This document shows, piece after piece, positions 24,637 through 38,700 of a DNA stretch of 64,000 nucleotides. This DNA comes from Pagrus major (taxonomy: Eukaryota > Chordata > Actinopteri > Spariformes > Sparidae). Below the pieces are notes generated by a model. The model saw only the letters and a list, made by a program, of their open reading frames with translations. It was not told the origin of the DNA and did not search any database. Numbering within the stretch: the first letter of the stretch is position 1; each line of letters begins with the position of its first letter. Where the stretch lies: contig NC_133219.1 of assembly GCF_040436345.1 (NCBI RefSeq), positions 23,472,709 to 23,536,708 on the forward strand, read 5' to 3'. Both the position numbers and the translations under genes were made by a program.

Positions 24637-24948
24637 AGGTCACTCATATATCAGATCCTTTATTACTGTATAATCAAACAGGCCCACAGCCAGCATACCT
24701 ATCCGGACATACCACCGCTCCTTCAAATTAAGGGCACTACTTGGCTGGTAACTGATATTTTTTCCACCAACTGCAGACAAAAGTGTAAATCTTTTGATGA
24801 GAGTTGCCTTTTGTAACATATCCGAGCCCAGACAATAATAGAATTCATAGTAGTCCGCAGCCGCACTGCTAATATTAGAACAGACAGTTGTTTGGGTTTC
24901 TCTCCCGGGTCAAGCTTTTAAATATAATCAACCTGTTTGAGAGGCTTC

Positions 24949-24953
<5 letters not shown>

Positions 24954-24981
<28 letters not shown>
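24954..24981. repeat. (GA)n run
   Basis: About 14 GA units followed closely by a degenerate CACACA/CGCACA stretch (25012-25046). Confidence 0.9.
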
Positions 24982-24983
<2 letters not shown>

Positions 24984-27900
24984 CAGGGTGTTGCGTTTCA
25001 TTGAATGAAACGCACACACACACAAACGCACACACACGCACACTGACGCACAGGCTGGACTCCCTCTGAAGTCCTTGCGCGACCTCTTGAGCGGAACTCT
25101 GGTTACAGCTCTCCGGAGCAACAGAGCCTGCTGCGTGAATCAGACACCAGGGAGTTAATTATCCGTCGGACAGGAAGAAGACACTGTAATCTCTCCTTTA
25201 ATTCCACCGAAGTACCAATTAGGTCCCGTTTATCTACTAAACGTGAGAAGACATGAAATCAGAACAGCAAATATCCAGGGATGGATGAGAGTGGCTGGAA
25301 TATCACTTTATGTCCCACCAAAACCAATATGATCATAGATTTAGATTTATCTTGCTGTTTTCATTGTCATTACAGACAGCACTGGGCAGTGACTTCAGTT
25401 CTATTGTTGATTTTATTACAAAACGATCACTGCTGCAAACATTTGAGGAGCAGAAACAGTACCAGATACGCAGGAAACAAGCTGGCTTGCAATTCTGCAG
25501 TAAAGAAAACTGTCAATTTTACATATTATTCATCAAGACTACCCACTTCCTCTAATCTGACACCAAGGCAAAGGAGATATTAGCCAGACTCTGTAAAAAA
25601 GAAAGAAGTTGTTGCAGTATTATTTATGACGTGCACCTTTTTCTGGTCATGTTACACACTGAAGGTCCAACAGGAAACTCAGAATTACCAAGTAAAGTAC
25701 ACGATTAGATTTAAGTTGTACAGCAACTGGACATTTTGAGGTAATCGGTTTTCTTGATTTTTTCAAGTAGTAAGTCATTTTGTCAGATTTGACAGTTTAC
25801 CTGCTTTAATTGGAAGTCACTTAAAAGACTCAGAGATCAAGGATGCATTAATCTTTTAAAAGATACTCCTAAATACTCAGAATATTAAACTATAACACAT
25901 ATTCTGGCAATATTTTGCAATTTTTCTCTCCTTGCAAGCCAATTCTCAGAGACAACATACAGTGACTGAACCTCGTCAGTATCTGTAGAGTGACTGCTGC
26001 ACTGCGGAAAGGCTAATCACAATCATTTCTAGCTTGTGATGATATTATATTATTATGATATGGGTCAATTAGACAATGTCACATCGTGAACATAGAATTT
26101 TCACTGTTTCAGATTCAGACTGAGCATGTCACCCAGCTTTCATGTGGTTGTACTTTCACATTAGACTCATTTCAATCCCACATTGAAGCTATTTTTAATT
26201 CCACGAAGCAGAAGTAAATCATGTAGTTAGGATAACTGACGTGTTTTGATTTGGTAGTGAATCAAGAGTCTGACCAATTTGTCATTGTGACTGCAATCAA
26301 ACTCTATTCTGATTTCAAACCTGGCATATAAACCTCTAAGTTTTGTGTCTTGTTGTTTGGGAATGGTCAGATTACTTCACGTGATGTGGAGTTATGTTTG
26401 GCCGATCACTGAGTGCCTCCTGTGTGTCTTTGAAGAGTTTGAAGCTTCCAAAACATTTCCCCGACATGCGAGTACATCTCTGCCCCGCTGTATCAACTTT
26501 AAAGTGCTGGCTGATGTCCTGAAGCCATTAATGGCATCAACAGAGGGTCCCCCAGTGATCTCTGTCCCAGGGTCTGAGCTGCGTTATAGACTCACACAGA
26601 CCCACGCAGCGAATGATTGGCACTGATTGGAGCTTTTTGAAAATAACTTAAAATCACTGTCATAGTTCTGATTGAGACTGTTCCTGATGTCATAGGGGAT
26701 GACACTGATTTTCTTTTAATCTGATTCAGAATTTTCTATGTTTCTATGAAATAACAGACAAATTCAGGGCCTCCTGCGTGCCAGCTCATCAGCTATTTTT
26801 CAAGTTAAAGAGAATACTTAAGTCTTAAAAGCAGTTACAATGAAACCAGAGAGGATTACAGCCAAGATTTATGTAACGCTGAAGGTCTTGCAAAGTGCAA
26901 AACGAGCCAACAGTTATTGAATAATTTGCTATGACATCATTTGTGATTTACAACAACATTGCAGCAATTTGTGAGCAATCATGCTGGGTCAGTTCTTTGG
27001 CTGTAGCTGCCAATCATCTGCAGGAATTCCTGGAGGGATGAGTGTACAAAGGTATTCAAACACATCCACCGTATCTCATTTCATCAACTATTTCCACACC
27101 GCTCCCTGTACACATATACATGTACATAGAATCCAAAGGCTGTTTCACAACAGCGTAGCGCATGAGTAATTGTGAAACAGGGCAGTTCGGTCATTTATCA
27201 AATTCTATATATCCCCTCCAACAAAGAGAGCTCGAGCCCAGCTCCCAAAAAATATGCTACTTATTAGAGACAAATAGCATATTCCACCTTGCCAGATCCG
27301 AAGAAATGAATACTAAAGACTCTGCTGGGTGCTGGAGTTGGCTCGTGCAAAAGCAAAACAGTCAGAAACACATTCCTAAACAGTCCAGGGAGAGAGTAAT
27401 CTAACTGTGGGAGAACAAGATAGTCAGAAATGTGAGAGGAAAGTAATCGAGTTTGAGGGAAAGCAGAAAATTGTACTGATGCTTGGAGGGATGTGGTCCA
27501 AGTAGGGTTGCATGCAGGTTCGGGTTTTCTAAAGGTGTTCCAGCTGGAGAGAGCACAAGCCAAGAGAGGACAGGAGACACACAAGTCATAAATTATGATG
27601 TATTAATTGATAAAGGAAAAGTTCAAGTCATCAACAGAGCAGTGAAAAAATAATGAACATGTCATTTATATCATGCTGCCATCTTGTGGCAAAGCTGTGC
27701 TAATACACGTTTAGCTCCTGCAGGATTAGCTTCCATCAAAACTCTCACAAAGCGAGAAACAAAAGGAACAAACTGGGAGCATTTAAGGAGGAAACTAACC
27801 ATGAACCACCTCAGATACATTTCTGAGTAAGACACTTTGTAGTGAACACGATTTACAGTGTGTTTGGTTGATGTAGGGCACTGTGACATTTTGCTCTACA

Positions 27901-28133
27901 GATAAACAACATTAGAGCTGACACAGCCAATTAATCAATCACTTGATCCACACAAAATTAGTCTTCAACTAGCTTGATAATCGATTTATTGGTGTGAGCA
28001 AACACGCAAAAACATTTGCTGGTTCAAACTGCTTCTCTTTGTGAATATTGGGTTTTGGAATTTGAAAACATCCCATTGAAACATGTGAAACTGTGACAGG
28101 CATTTTTAAAAACATGAACCAAACTATGAATTG

Positions 28134-28564
28134 ATTAAAGGTCCAGTGCGTAAGATTTAGGAGAATTCAAGGCAGGAAGAAAAAGTAGAAAAATACTACT
28201 TTTATCAGCCATTTTTGTGCAAAGCTGACTGAACCTCACATCATATTAATATAATTCAAACACTATTAAACTTAAAGGTAGAATCAGTAGGATTTGTCCC
28301 AGCTGTTTGTAGATGCACCACAAAGATAGTTGATCAAGATATTTGTGTTAAAATGTAGGGATTAAAAGTAAAACGTTGTTAGAAAAATAAATACTCAAGT
28401 ACAGTAATTAAGTATTTGTACTTTGTTACTTCCCACCTTTGTTCATAATTGTGTTTTCACTGGTGTTAAATCACCTGACGCTAAGAACAGTTGTGTTTTC
28501 GTTACAATGAGCCTTTTGTACCTACAGACCAATGCCACCAAACTCTACACACTGGACCTTTAAT
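28134..28564. mobile_element. MITE with TTAAAGGTCCAGTG termini, interrupted by other repeats
   Basis: The left end ATTAAAGGTCCAGTGCGTAA and the right end CACTGGACCTTTAAT form perfect 15-bp terminal inverted repeats. Near the right side, GTTGTGTTTTCGTTACAATG matches the interior of a very common fish element of this type. The middle is foreign: 28262-28335 matches a block at 30209-30279, and 28382-28438 resembles the end of another element (TACTCAAGTACAG...TTACTTCCCACC). This suggests nested insertion or recombination. Confidence 0.7.
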
Positions 28565-29167
28565 TGAGAAAATAATCAGCATATTATTCCATTCTGAAAA
28601 TAATGGTCAGTTGCGGACCTAAACAATATGCCACTAAAGTACTCATACCTGACTAGTTGTGCCACAAGAGGTAAAAAAGAAGAAATCATTAATATCACAA
28701 ATATCACCAATAACACAAGTAGCTTCTCCTTGGACATCGTCGCAATTCTTTCCATATATAAAACCCAATACGAAAGATCATAATTTTATCTTACAGTATG
28801 TACAGTACAAACAGTGAAACAGAGTCATGACAGAATTAGCCCTTTCCGAGATTGTGTCCTGTGTGCATCTAAACTATTGATATCAATAGTCCTAATACAA
28901 GAAAAGCCCTGAGTGCCCGAGGTGACAGTGCATGTCAAGTCTAGTTTATGCTAGGCTGACTGGCTGCAGTGTGTGTGTCAAAAAAAGTCTAATGATTTGA
29001 CAAATGAGCAAAAGTCACGATGTTCTTAATTGTTATTTGTCAGCCGTGTTGCCCAGAATTTGTCAGCGTAAAACTCAAGATGCCGACATTTGCATCCAAT
29101 GTCACTGAAGGCCTTAGTAAAGCATCGTATATAGTTCTGTCATGTAAAGAAAAATACAGTTTTTACA

Positions 29168-29173
29168 TTTATT
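29168..29173 (-). promoter_or_regulatory. itga2: Poly(A) signal candidate for itga2
   Basis: TTTATT on the plus strand is AATAAA on the minus strand, about 260 bases after the itga2 stop. It would give a short 3' UTR of about 280 bases (to about 29150). Confidence 0.4.
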
Positions 29174-29429
29174 TAAATCAGTGCATAACCGCAAAAAGTC
29201 AACGTACAGTCCACAAAGCTCAAAAACAAAGACTAATAACAGTAATCCTCTGTAAAATGGACAGTAGATTGAACCCCGCTTATTTACAAACTGAACAGCT
29301 TCCATTTCATGAAAATGCCAGTGATTGAGCTGTAGTCCATTTGCACTTTACAAGAACCAGTGACAAGTACCAGTATCTACACTGGGAACAACCCAGTAAA
29401 GAGAGAAAGCTGTGGGTTTTCTCTTCGGA

Positions 29430-29765
29430 TCACAGCACCTCATTGTCGAGTCTGCTCTGCCCGTCTTCCTCGGCCTCCTTCTGGAGCTGCTGGTACTTTC
29501 TCTTGAAAAACCCAAACTAGGAAGAGAGATTCCAGTATTATTTCCATACATATTCATACATATTTATTCTTTAATATACTGCAATCAAGTTTTTGAATGA
29601 ATCTATAAACATAAGGCTGCACATTTCGATGGCAGCACAGACACTTACCTTCCACAGCAGCCCGACAGCCAGAGCCAACAGCAGCAGTCCGCCGATGACG
29701 CTGCCAGCTATCACTCCCACAGGAACATCACCTTTCTCTCCAGGTTTACTGACCGTCACCACCAC
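29430..29765 (-). CDS. itga2: itga2 exons 29-30: transmembrane segment and cytoplasmic tail
   Basis: Exons are 29765-29649 and 29516-29430. The membrane helix [20 protein letters not shown] continues to LLW and is followed by the KFGFFKRKY motif, which clasps the beta subunit and binds talin-competing partners. The tail ends QSRLDNEVL with a TGA stop at 29432-29430. It is acidic and lacks the human TTELSS end. Confidence 0.96.
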
Positions 29766-32700
29766 CTGGACAGCAGGAGGACAGGAGAAGTCATTACATG
29801 GTCTGTCTCACTCAGGTGTGGTTGTATGTCTGTCCAGACGTGGCGATATTATATAATAACATAGCCTATGTAGTGAAGACTTTGAAGGAATTTAATAAAA
29901 ACTGTCATGTGTAGTTCTTGCTGTCTTAACTCAGAGACTGTTTTTACAGAGAAGTACGAAGGACTGATAGAGAGCTTCATCACATGGTGTAATGACAATC
30001 ACCTGAAGCTCAATATAAGACTACTGCTGCATGTCTAATAGTTTATAATTTCATTGAGGGAAACATTTCATTTCAGGGAAAAATAACATCAATTTCCAAT
30101 AAAGCTGATTATAATCAGTGGTGGCAAAAGTACACGCAGTCTTTTCTCAAGCAGAAGTACAGATACTGGTGTAAAAAGTAGAAGTACTGAGGTAGAAGTA
30201 ATTCAAAGACTATTAAAGTTAAGGTAGAGTCAGTAGGATTTGTCTAAGCTGTTTGTAAATATACCACAAACATAGTTGATTGTTGAGTCTCATTCCCAGG
30301 ACGTCAAATACCGACATTTTGGGGTTGGTAAGGCGTCGTGAATAATCTATAATTCCCCACAAATGCATTAAAACAAAAGTATCGAGCGTGTTTGGTGAAG
30401 TCACGGTGACATTGACCTTTGACCACCAATTTCCAATCACTTCATTCTTGAGTAGAAGTGGACTTGACAGGCTACTCAACAATTGTAACTAGGACTTAAA
30501 ATGCTCTACGTTACAGATAAAATGTGCTCAGTATCATAAACCTCTTTGTTTCTTCACGTGAGGCACCAGATGAAAAACAAATGAAATGTGATCTTACTGG
30601 CAGCTGTTTGTAGTCGATAACGAGCAGATCAGGGTTGGAGGTCTCAACATCAACACTGGAGGTCAGCTCGACGGTCTGATAGGTAGCCTAACACGAGACA
30701 AATACACCAATGAAAGCACTGAAAGGTTCAGCATGAACTTATTGATCAGCAACATCAGAAAATTCATGGTAATAAAAGCAGATAAAACAGCCAGCGTTAC
30801 AAAATTCATTATTGAATATATTTACCTGAAGAAATGTGCCACTCCAGATCCTTGTCTTAACTTTCACAAAGTAGTCGCTCTTATCTTCAGCGTCTTTGAG
30901 GATGCACTTGATATACTTGCATTTTGCACTCTTGCAGTCCTGTCAGTCAAAAAGAAAAAAACGATATCAAGAAAAGGATTTCTTACAAAGTTATTTGTAA
31001 AAACAAAAAATGTATATTCTGCTGTGGAGCTGTTAATTTGACACAATAAAGAGAAAACCATGCAAAGATGGAGGTGACTGACCAGTGTCTTGATGCCTCG
31101 GAAGCTCTCCTCAGAGAACGACTGCTTGTGGGTCTTCACACCGATCTTCAGAGGATCAACCAGGTTGCTGGAATCACAGCTGACAGAACCTCCCTGCAGG
31201 AAGCGAGGCTTTAAGTCAAATATCCAAAATATCCTACAGACATCCTACTCCAAATTATACAGTTAACGTCATAAAAGAAAATTTAGACAATCCGACTCAG
31301 AAAATGTTTTGGGGCTATTGAGCAGTTTGGTAACTGACCAAAGTCAAACAGTGTTCAAACAGTGTAAAAAGTGACTGGTATTTGAGCTTAGTACTCACTT
31401 GTGTGTCCACTTTGGTGACGTAGAGGAGTGGGTTTCCACCGTTACTGGTCATTGGCAGAGCAATGGTCAGATACAGGAGGCTGACAGGGAAGTTACCTGT
31501 TGAAACCTTTAAATACAATTTGTTTGAATTAATATCACTTTTTTAATAAATGAAAAGAGAAATTAGATGATGACGTTTTAACAGATGGATTCATTTAATG
31601 CACCTTCACTGTGAAGTTAAACTCTGGGCCGATGTCATCCAGAGTTTTCACCGTTGTTATCACTGGGATGGAGGCGTCTGCCACGTAGAAATTGATATTG
31701 GACTCCCTGGGATAAGGATACAATAGAAATAAACACTTAAAGGCATTTGCCATCTTTAACCATCAGTTCTACACTGCGTGACTTTAACTTGGAGAAAATA
31801 GTAACAAAAAGTCAGATCACCTCGATAAAACAACCCCTGCATCATATATTACAGGAATGGATATGTCCGCCTTGTTGTCTGCAGGTCTGTCCTCTTTACT
31901 ATCACTGTAAAAAATTCAAAAAAGGTACAGAACATTAGTATATGTCTACAATGTAATGAAGAGTCTTACTTTTGAATTTGATTTTTGTATTAATCGAGTG
32001 TACCTCTTGGCCTCAAATTTCACCTCGGCTCGGTTTTGCAGCTGATCAAAATTGTAATCAAAATTGATCTGAAATTTCATCTGTAATGACATAACGTGAT
32101 GTTTTGCATTACTTACTATGAGCAGTCAAACAAAGAAATGATTTTAAGTCAATAGTTCAGTGGAGAAATAGATTTTTTTTACTCGCTCTTACCTCTTGGT
32201 CTGTTGTTAATGCTGGGTATCCCACTTGGCAGGTCACAGTTTGAGTTTGTGTTGAGGTGCACTTTACTTCATCTGTCTGTAAATGTACAATTCAGAATAG
32301 TAGATTATTACTATTAGGCTTAAATCCACTGATAATACATAAATAAGCAAAGACAGAAAAGTGAAGAAAATATTCATACACTATTTTTTTCAATAGTTGC
32401 AGTACATAATGATGATGATGGTGACCGATATGTTGAAAAACGAAAAGTTGATTCAAGGAAGATTATCTGACTTTTCCACATTAACATCATGTCAACATAA
32501 ACACTTTTCACTCACAGGAGGAGAGATGGACGAGTAGTAGAGGTTGTTGGAGAACGTGGCCAACAGCTGGGTGTTGTACGCGTTCTCCTTTTTGTTCTTC
32601 ACAACAACTTCAAACGACAGTTCTCGGTTATTAGCGTTGACCCGAACAGGAGTGGAGCTGCAACACAAGAGCACAGATGAGTCTCCTGTCAGAGATTAAA

Positions 32701-35700
32701 GTGGCATAATCACTGTATGATTGAGTATTGTCTAATTGACGAAGTCAGATAGGAATAAGAAGGAATGGTTGAAGTGGTCTCTCCTCTGGGCCAGGCCTTC
32801 ATTAAGGATAAGAAGCACAAAAAGAGGCATAGTGTACAGCCAAGTCTGCCACAATGAAAATCCACTGCAGCTGCATGTGCTTTATAAAATGTTGTTTGCT
32901 CTCTTACAAGTCCTTGTTCATGTCCTTTCATCTGAGTTAATTCTCTGAGGATGTATCACCCAAATGTCTTTGTTTAAAAAGTTTCTTTTTTCCAAGCTCA
33001 CAAGTCTAATCCAGCCATTTTACAAGGTATGAAGTCTGTGTATAAACTGGAAAACTCTAATTTGGGCAGATATAAGCAATTAAAGTGGACCCATAAAACA
33101 GATAAAATAGAAAATGATGTCATGGTTGTTAGGAGTTACCAGGGTGTAACATTAAATAGAGGATCACCCAATTTGCCAGAATCGGTCTGATACTCAGACA
33201 ATCTGTTCTTCTCTGTTTAATACATGTGTACACTACTACAGTACATCCTGCCTGTATGTGGCGCAGTCATAGCTATTTCACACATACAGGTTGGTGCACG
33301 TCGGTAGGTGAGTTCAGTTCTGCCTCCAGGGGCAGCAAGAGGAGCTTTGACAAAGTCCTGTTCACATTCATGAAACATGAATATGTACCACCATGTGGCA
33401 TAACGGAAGGAATGTGAGACAGAAGCAGTGTCACTGAGAGTTTATCATTAGAGTCGCTGACTTTGATTATTAAGTATTTCTTTATGACATTAAATATTCA
33501 TGACCAAATGAGCAACACTCAGAAGTTAAAGATGCAAGATGTAGGAATTTGCCACCTGTAGAATTCATACTCAAACAAATAGCTTGCAGCAGAGGGGAGT
33601 GTTTATACTGCTAGCATGTTAGCACGAACAAAAGTAAATATCTCTGCAACATAATACGTAGACGTCTTTAACAAAATGTCCAAACTGTTCATTAATTCTT
33701 CAAATTTTGTTGACTGTTTTGTTAACTTTTGAATGTTTTAATCAAAAGTTCTTACATATTGCACCTTTAAAGTTCAGAAAAACATTCTTGGTCGTCACTG
33801 TCAGCGTCTGACATACATGTCTTCTTTCAAGGACTGATTTCTCTGTTCTCAACACGCACTCTTTTGGTTTTGCTTTGATGTATTTTAGGAAGTCTTTTTT
33901 AACACCTCCATTTTAACTAATGTGCTACTTTGCGTTTCATTAACTTGCACTGTCCCTGATTAAATAAATTCAACTGAAACTAAAAAGATGAAGATCTCTG
34001 CCTACATCAAGGTGGTGAGAAGAGCTCAGATTAAAAAAAAAACTCAAATAAAGAAATCTCTAATGCGAGACAAACAATAGCTGGCAAAACAATATGTATG
34101 TATGTACTGTAAGGCCCCTGAAAACTGGTCTCCATGGCCTTTCAGATCATCATTTAACAACTGACTCAGTATTGAAAGACTTGCCCAAGCTTGCTCTGTC
34201 TCACACAGAAAACAAAATTCTTTATCCTGATCATCACACACCGAGTGAAACCATGACCCAAAGCATATCTTGTCTTTACTTCAAAACCTGTGTACTAAAC
34301 ATCTGATACTGTCTGCAATATATTGCGCATGTAATGCACAGCAAGTATTACAACTTGTACTAGACACTTGAGACAGGTCAGTCATTCTCACCTGGTCGCC
34401 TTTGTGTCTGTCTTCACGCTCAGCACCAGATCACTGACACACACGTCATCAGAGCCGCAGTCTTTAGTGAAGGGGTTCTGAAACGATAACAGAGCATAGA
34501 ACATAATTTTATACATGTACAAAACGTATTATATTTTTACTGTTGTGAGAAACCACAGGGCGTGTCAATCTGAGGACATGCGTGACTCAGAGGAGCAACT
34601 TTGGTTTGTAGAAGCCAGTAATCATCACAACACACGCACGCCATGTCATTTTAAATGACTGTACAAACACGTGTAAATAACCACTACGTCTTCTGTCACC
34701 TAGTCTGTTTCCTTCCTAAAACATTAACACAGACTCAGAGATTTCCTGTAGCGAGTCAGTCACTTACGAAGAACTCCCAGGCACTCGGAGAAGACATGTC
34801 GAGGACAGGGTTCACATCTGCACTCTGCTGCTCGATTTCTACTTTCAGACTCAGGGAATTAACAAAGTCTGGTGCCTCCTGTTGAAGAAACCAAATACGG
34901 ACCAATCAGGGGATAGTTCTCAGAGTACTTTTTGGTTGTTTTGGAAAAACAAATATGAATAGAAATAATTAATGCTCCTTAATGACCGCAGACAACTGAA
35001 CATGAAGAGACAACGAGGTGATTTTCATTCTTTACCTGAACATAAACCTGGTAGTTTCGACACAGGGGGGCAGATGATATTTTTGCCTTTTCTGTGAGGA
35101 AGCGTTCGTTGTTTTTGGTGAACAGTCCTCTTGACGTCACTCGTGAAGCCTGCAAGTCAGCGTCCAGAGTCAAAGTGTAGGATATATCTGAAAGAAGTGA
35201 AAATAGTGCTGTATATCACACTCTTTTACAATTGTTTTTTAGTTCGACATTTTGGGTAACGCACTTATTCATTTTCTCGCCGAGTGTTAGATGAGAGGAT
35301 TGATACCACACTCGCGTCTGTATGCTAAATATAAGGGTATAGCTAGCAGCTAATTAGCTTAGCTTAGCCTGAAGACTAGCACAAAACAGCTAGCCTGGCT
35401 CTGTTTGAAGGTAACAAATCCATTTAACAGCAAACTGCAACATAGTCCCAAGAACACAAACAGGTAATCAGATTTACCGAGAGGTCCAACAGGGTTTTTA
35501 GGCCTGAACGCAGCACTGAAACACAGGTCGGTGGTGAAACATGTAAGCTTGCGTCCATTGATGTCACAGGGTTTGTTGAAAATGTTGATTTTATTGGGGT
35601 TGAAAGAAGCCTTTGCGCTGACCGACGCCACACCTCTGGACCTGAAAGCCAAGCGCAATCTTTAATTACTACCAGCCGTGTTGATTCTGTGAATGATGGG

Positions 35701-38700
35701 TTTCTTTACTGAACTTGATAATAATTATGTCATTCACAGTTAATAACTTTATCACACTGTTTGCTGACTTACCAAAGCTGTACCACTTTGCCATATGCAC
35801 CAATGGAGATGTCAGGGAGCGAGTCATCATTCAGATCTGTGAAGCTATCGAGGGATCTTCCAAAATAACGCAACTGAGGATCCAGTTTGGAGCCGAGGAT
35901 TCTCTGAAAAAAATGATCAACAACTAAATTATACATAATCATCGTATAAAAGATAAAAAACAATAAGCTCTGAGTGCACAGGCAAGTAAACAACACCTTG
36001 TTTTTCTCTGTACCTGTGAGAACTCTTTCTTCAATGTCTTCTTCTCCCCATTGTAAATATAGATGACACCTTTTCCTTTGTCCTCTAATGGAGCTCCAAC
36101 TACGACATCGTTGTAACCGTCGAGGTCCAGGTCAGGGATGGCAGAGATTGCCATCCCAAAACGTGCGTTTTCAGTCGGGGACGGACCACTGAGGACACCC
36201 TGCTCATTCAGTATACCCTACAAATGGTGGGAAAGAGAAAGTATGTGGTTTAATAAAACCATGAATTAAATCCATGTCTTTTTACTTGGCTGATTTACAA
36301 TGTAGTAAAGGCTGTTTTGAATTAAAAAAAATGAAATATATCAGCTTAAATGAATGAAAGGAAGTGTAATCTTCACGCCACAGTGTGAATGCTACTCTAA
36401 AAGTGACATTTGTTACCTTGGTGACAGAGAAGAGGTAGACCCTGCCTTCTTCTCTCTTCAGGTCGCTCATGAACATGGGTGCGCCAACCAGCAAGAGGTC
36501 TGTCACTCTGTCTTTGTCCACGTCCAGGGGGCACAGGACGCTTCCAAAGTACGACCCAATCTAGGACAACAATTGGCAACTGATGATGAGTGAAAACTGT
36601 TTCTGCTGCCGACTACATATACAGTAGATTCCAAAATCCTCCAGTGTCAGTACCTGTTTCCCTCTTTCTGAATCGATGACAGTAGATTTCTTCTGGGCGT
36701 TGATGGTGTAGACGATAACTTGTCCAGAGTGGTTGGAGCGAGGTGCACCAGCCACAAAGTATTCTGTCCTTCCGTCGCTCAGTGTGGTGACAGAGTAACC
36801 TGGAAATGACCACACGTAGCACATACAGGTCAATATCCAAACTGATACTGAGCTCAAGTTCATTTTTAAGGTATTTGTACTTTAATCTCCCTTAAATGCT
36901 GCTTTCACTGTTACTTTTCAACATTCCAGAGGAAGTACATTTACTGGAAAGGTATAATCACTTTGCAAATGAAAGACTCTGCACACCTACACATGTGTTG
37001 CAATTACACTGACCGATTAGACATCTAGTCAGGTGTGACTTGGGTGGAACTTTGCTGGGAAATAAACTAAACTCAGTGTACTAGAAAGAATGATAACAAG
37101 GTTAGTTGTCCTGCCTCAACAGGCTCAGCACAATCAACAAAAGAAGAGCAGTTTGTAAACCCACACTGTCCCAAAATGAGGTCGAGAACAAAAAAGATTT
37201 TACACATACTGTATACATATAAAACACTATTCAAAAGCTGATGCATTATGATTGATGACACAACCAAACTATAAAAATAAAATAAAATAATGCTTTTATT
37301 TAAGCGGTACTGTCTATAGTTGCCCCAGCTGTCGCAAAGACAATCAGACTTTTTGTTTTCCTCCGAGTAGCAACTACCAACAACACAGGGCAACATGTGA
37401 GTTTATTCATTCATTTAGTCTATAATAGAAAATGTGAAAGCAGAGAGAATTGGTGCCAGGCTGCCAACCTGACTGGATCACCAGTTAAGTTTACTTTTAC
37501 CAGACCAAATTGTATAGTAAAGACCACCAATGTAAATAGGGAACCGATGTTGACGCAGATGGTTTAATTCTTCTACATCTATTACATTGTGCAACCTGCA
37601 GAAAACTTGTCTATTGCCAGTGTGAGCGCTACAGAAGTAAATAATCTGACTTAAGGATGTCGCCACTGTACTTAAACCCGTCATTTTAACTCTGCAGTAA
37701 CAGAAATGTCGAAAAGAACAAAACATTGCAAAAGACCTGTGGAATACATATTGCAATTTGTCAAAAATATTTGTAATATAATTATCGTAGGTTCACAGAT
37801 TCTGTAAAGGGTATTGAAATGATAATAATATAACTGAAACTGCAACACAAATGCAAACAAACCATTTACTGCTCCAACATGTATTTTAAGTTAATGTTAA
37901 GGTTTGAAGATGCACCATAATTATGCAGACAGTCAGCACAATGTGTCATCACAGATATCCACTTACATACACTGGCTTTAACCCTGTAGCATCTACAGTA
38001 TAAGAATGTTATCTATAAAATAGAGCTCATTTTAGTTTTTCCGTGACGTTCTGCTTATCTGAAACTTGCAAACTAGATGAAAGAGGTGGTCAGCTGACAG
38101 ACGAAGTGGTTAGCTGGCTGAGACTCTGTTTCTCAATACCACAAACCAGTTTCAACTTAAAAGCAGCACAGATAATTACAACACCTATAAGCAGGGTAGC
38201 TACAGTGTTACCAGCTCAGCGAACAGTCATCCTGCACCCCCATTCCTTCATTGTTTCATGCTTTAAGATTTCAGCAACAGATTTGGTCAAATAACTGCAG
38301 AGGACAAGTCTAAATGCTTACCCAGTAATGAGCTGTGGTTTCTGTCCTGAAGTGTTCCCTCAAAGGCTGAGAAAGGCAGAATGTCTGCTTTGGACCCTTT
38401 TTGATGGACGATGGTCCCGCTCCAAGCGTAGGCTCCCACTGCTCCCAGCATCATCACATCCTTCAACAGCACAAAGAGCAGTCAACAGATATTATAGAAA
38501 TACTGACCACAAAAGGCAAATAGCATGAGAGGAGAACATTGGTTATAATGCGGCTTCCTCTTTCTTTTCAGTGAGAACGCTGCACCGGTACAGCAGGAGG
38601 TTCTGTGACCAACTTTACTGTCACTTCAAACCATGGCCACATATGGTGTTTTGATAGCTGTCAGACATTTTTCAGAGCTTTGACTGCAGAGTAATAACAA

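Larger units (their letters stand above)
24191..29145. other. Intergenic region between itga2 and fst (5 kb)
   Basis: This region holds the fst upstream sequence, an (AAT)n microsatellite, a (GA)n run and a nested MITE (28134-28564). I looked for exons of MOCS2, which sits between ITGA2 and FST in human, and saw none. Open frames at 25281-25583 and 26345-26626 on the plus strand have no recognisable domain. Confidence 0.75.

Noticed and set aside
24191-29145. MOCS2 between fst and itga2
   Set aside because: Expected from human gene order, so I searched for its conserved blocks by eye on both strands. No exon-like match was seen.
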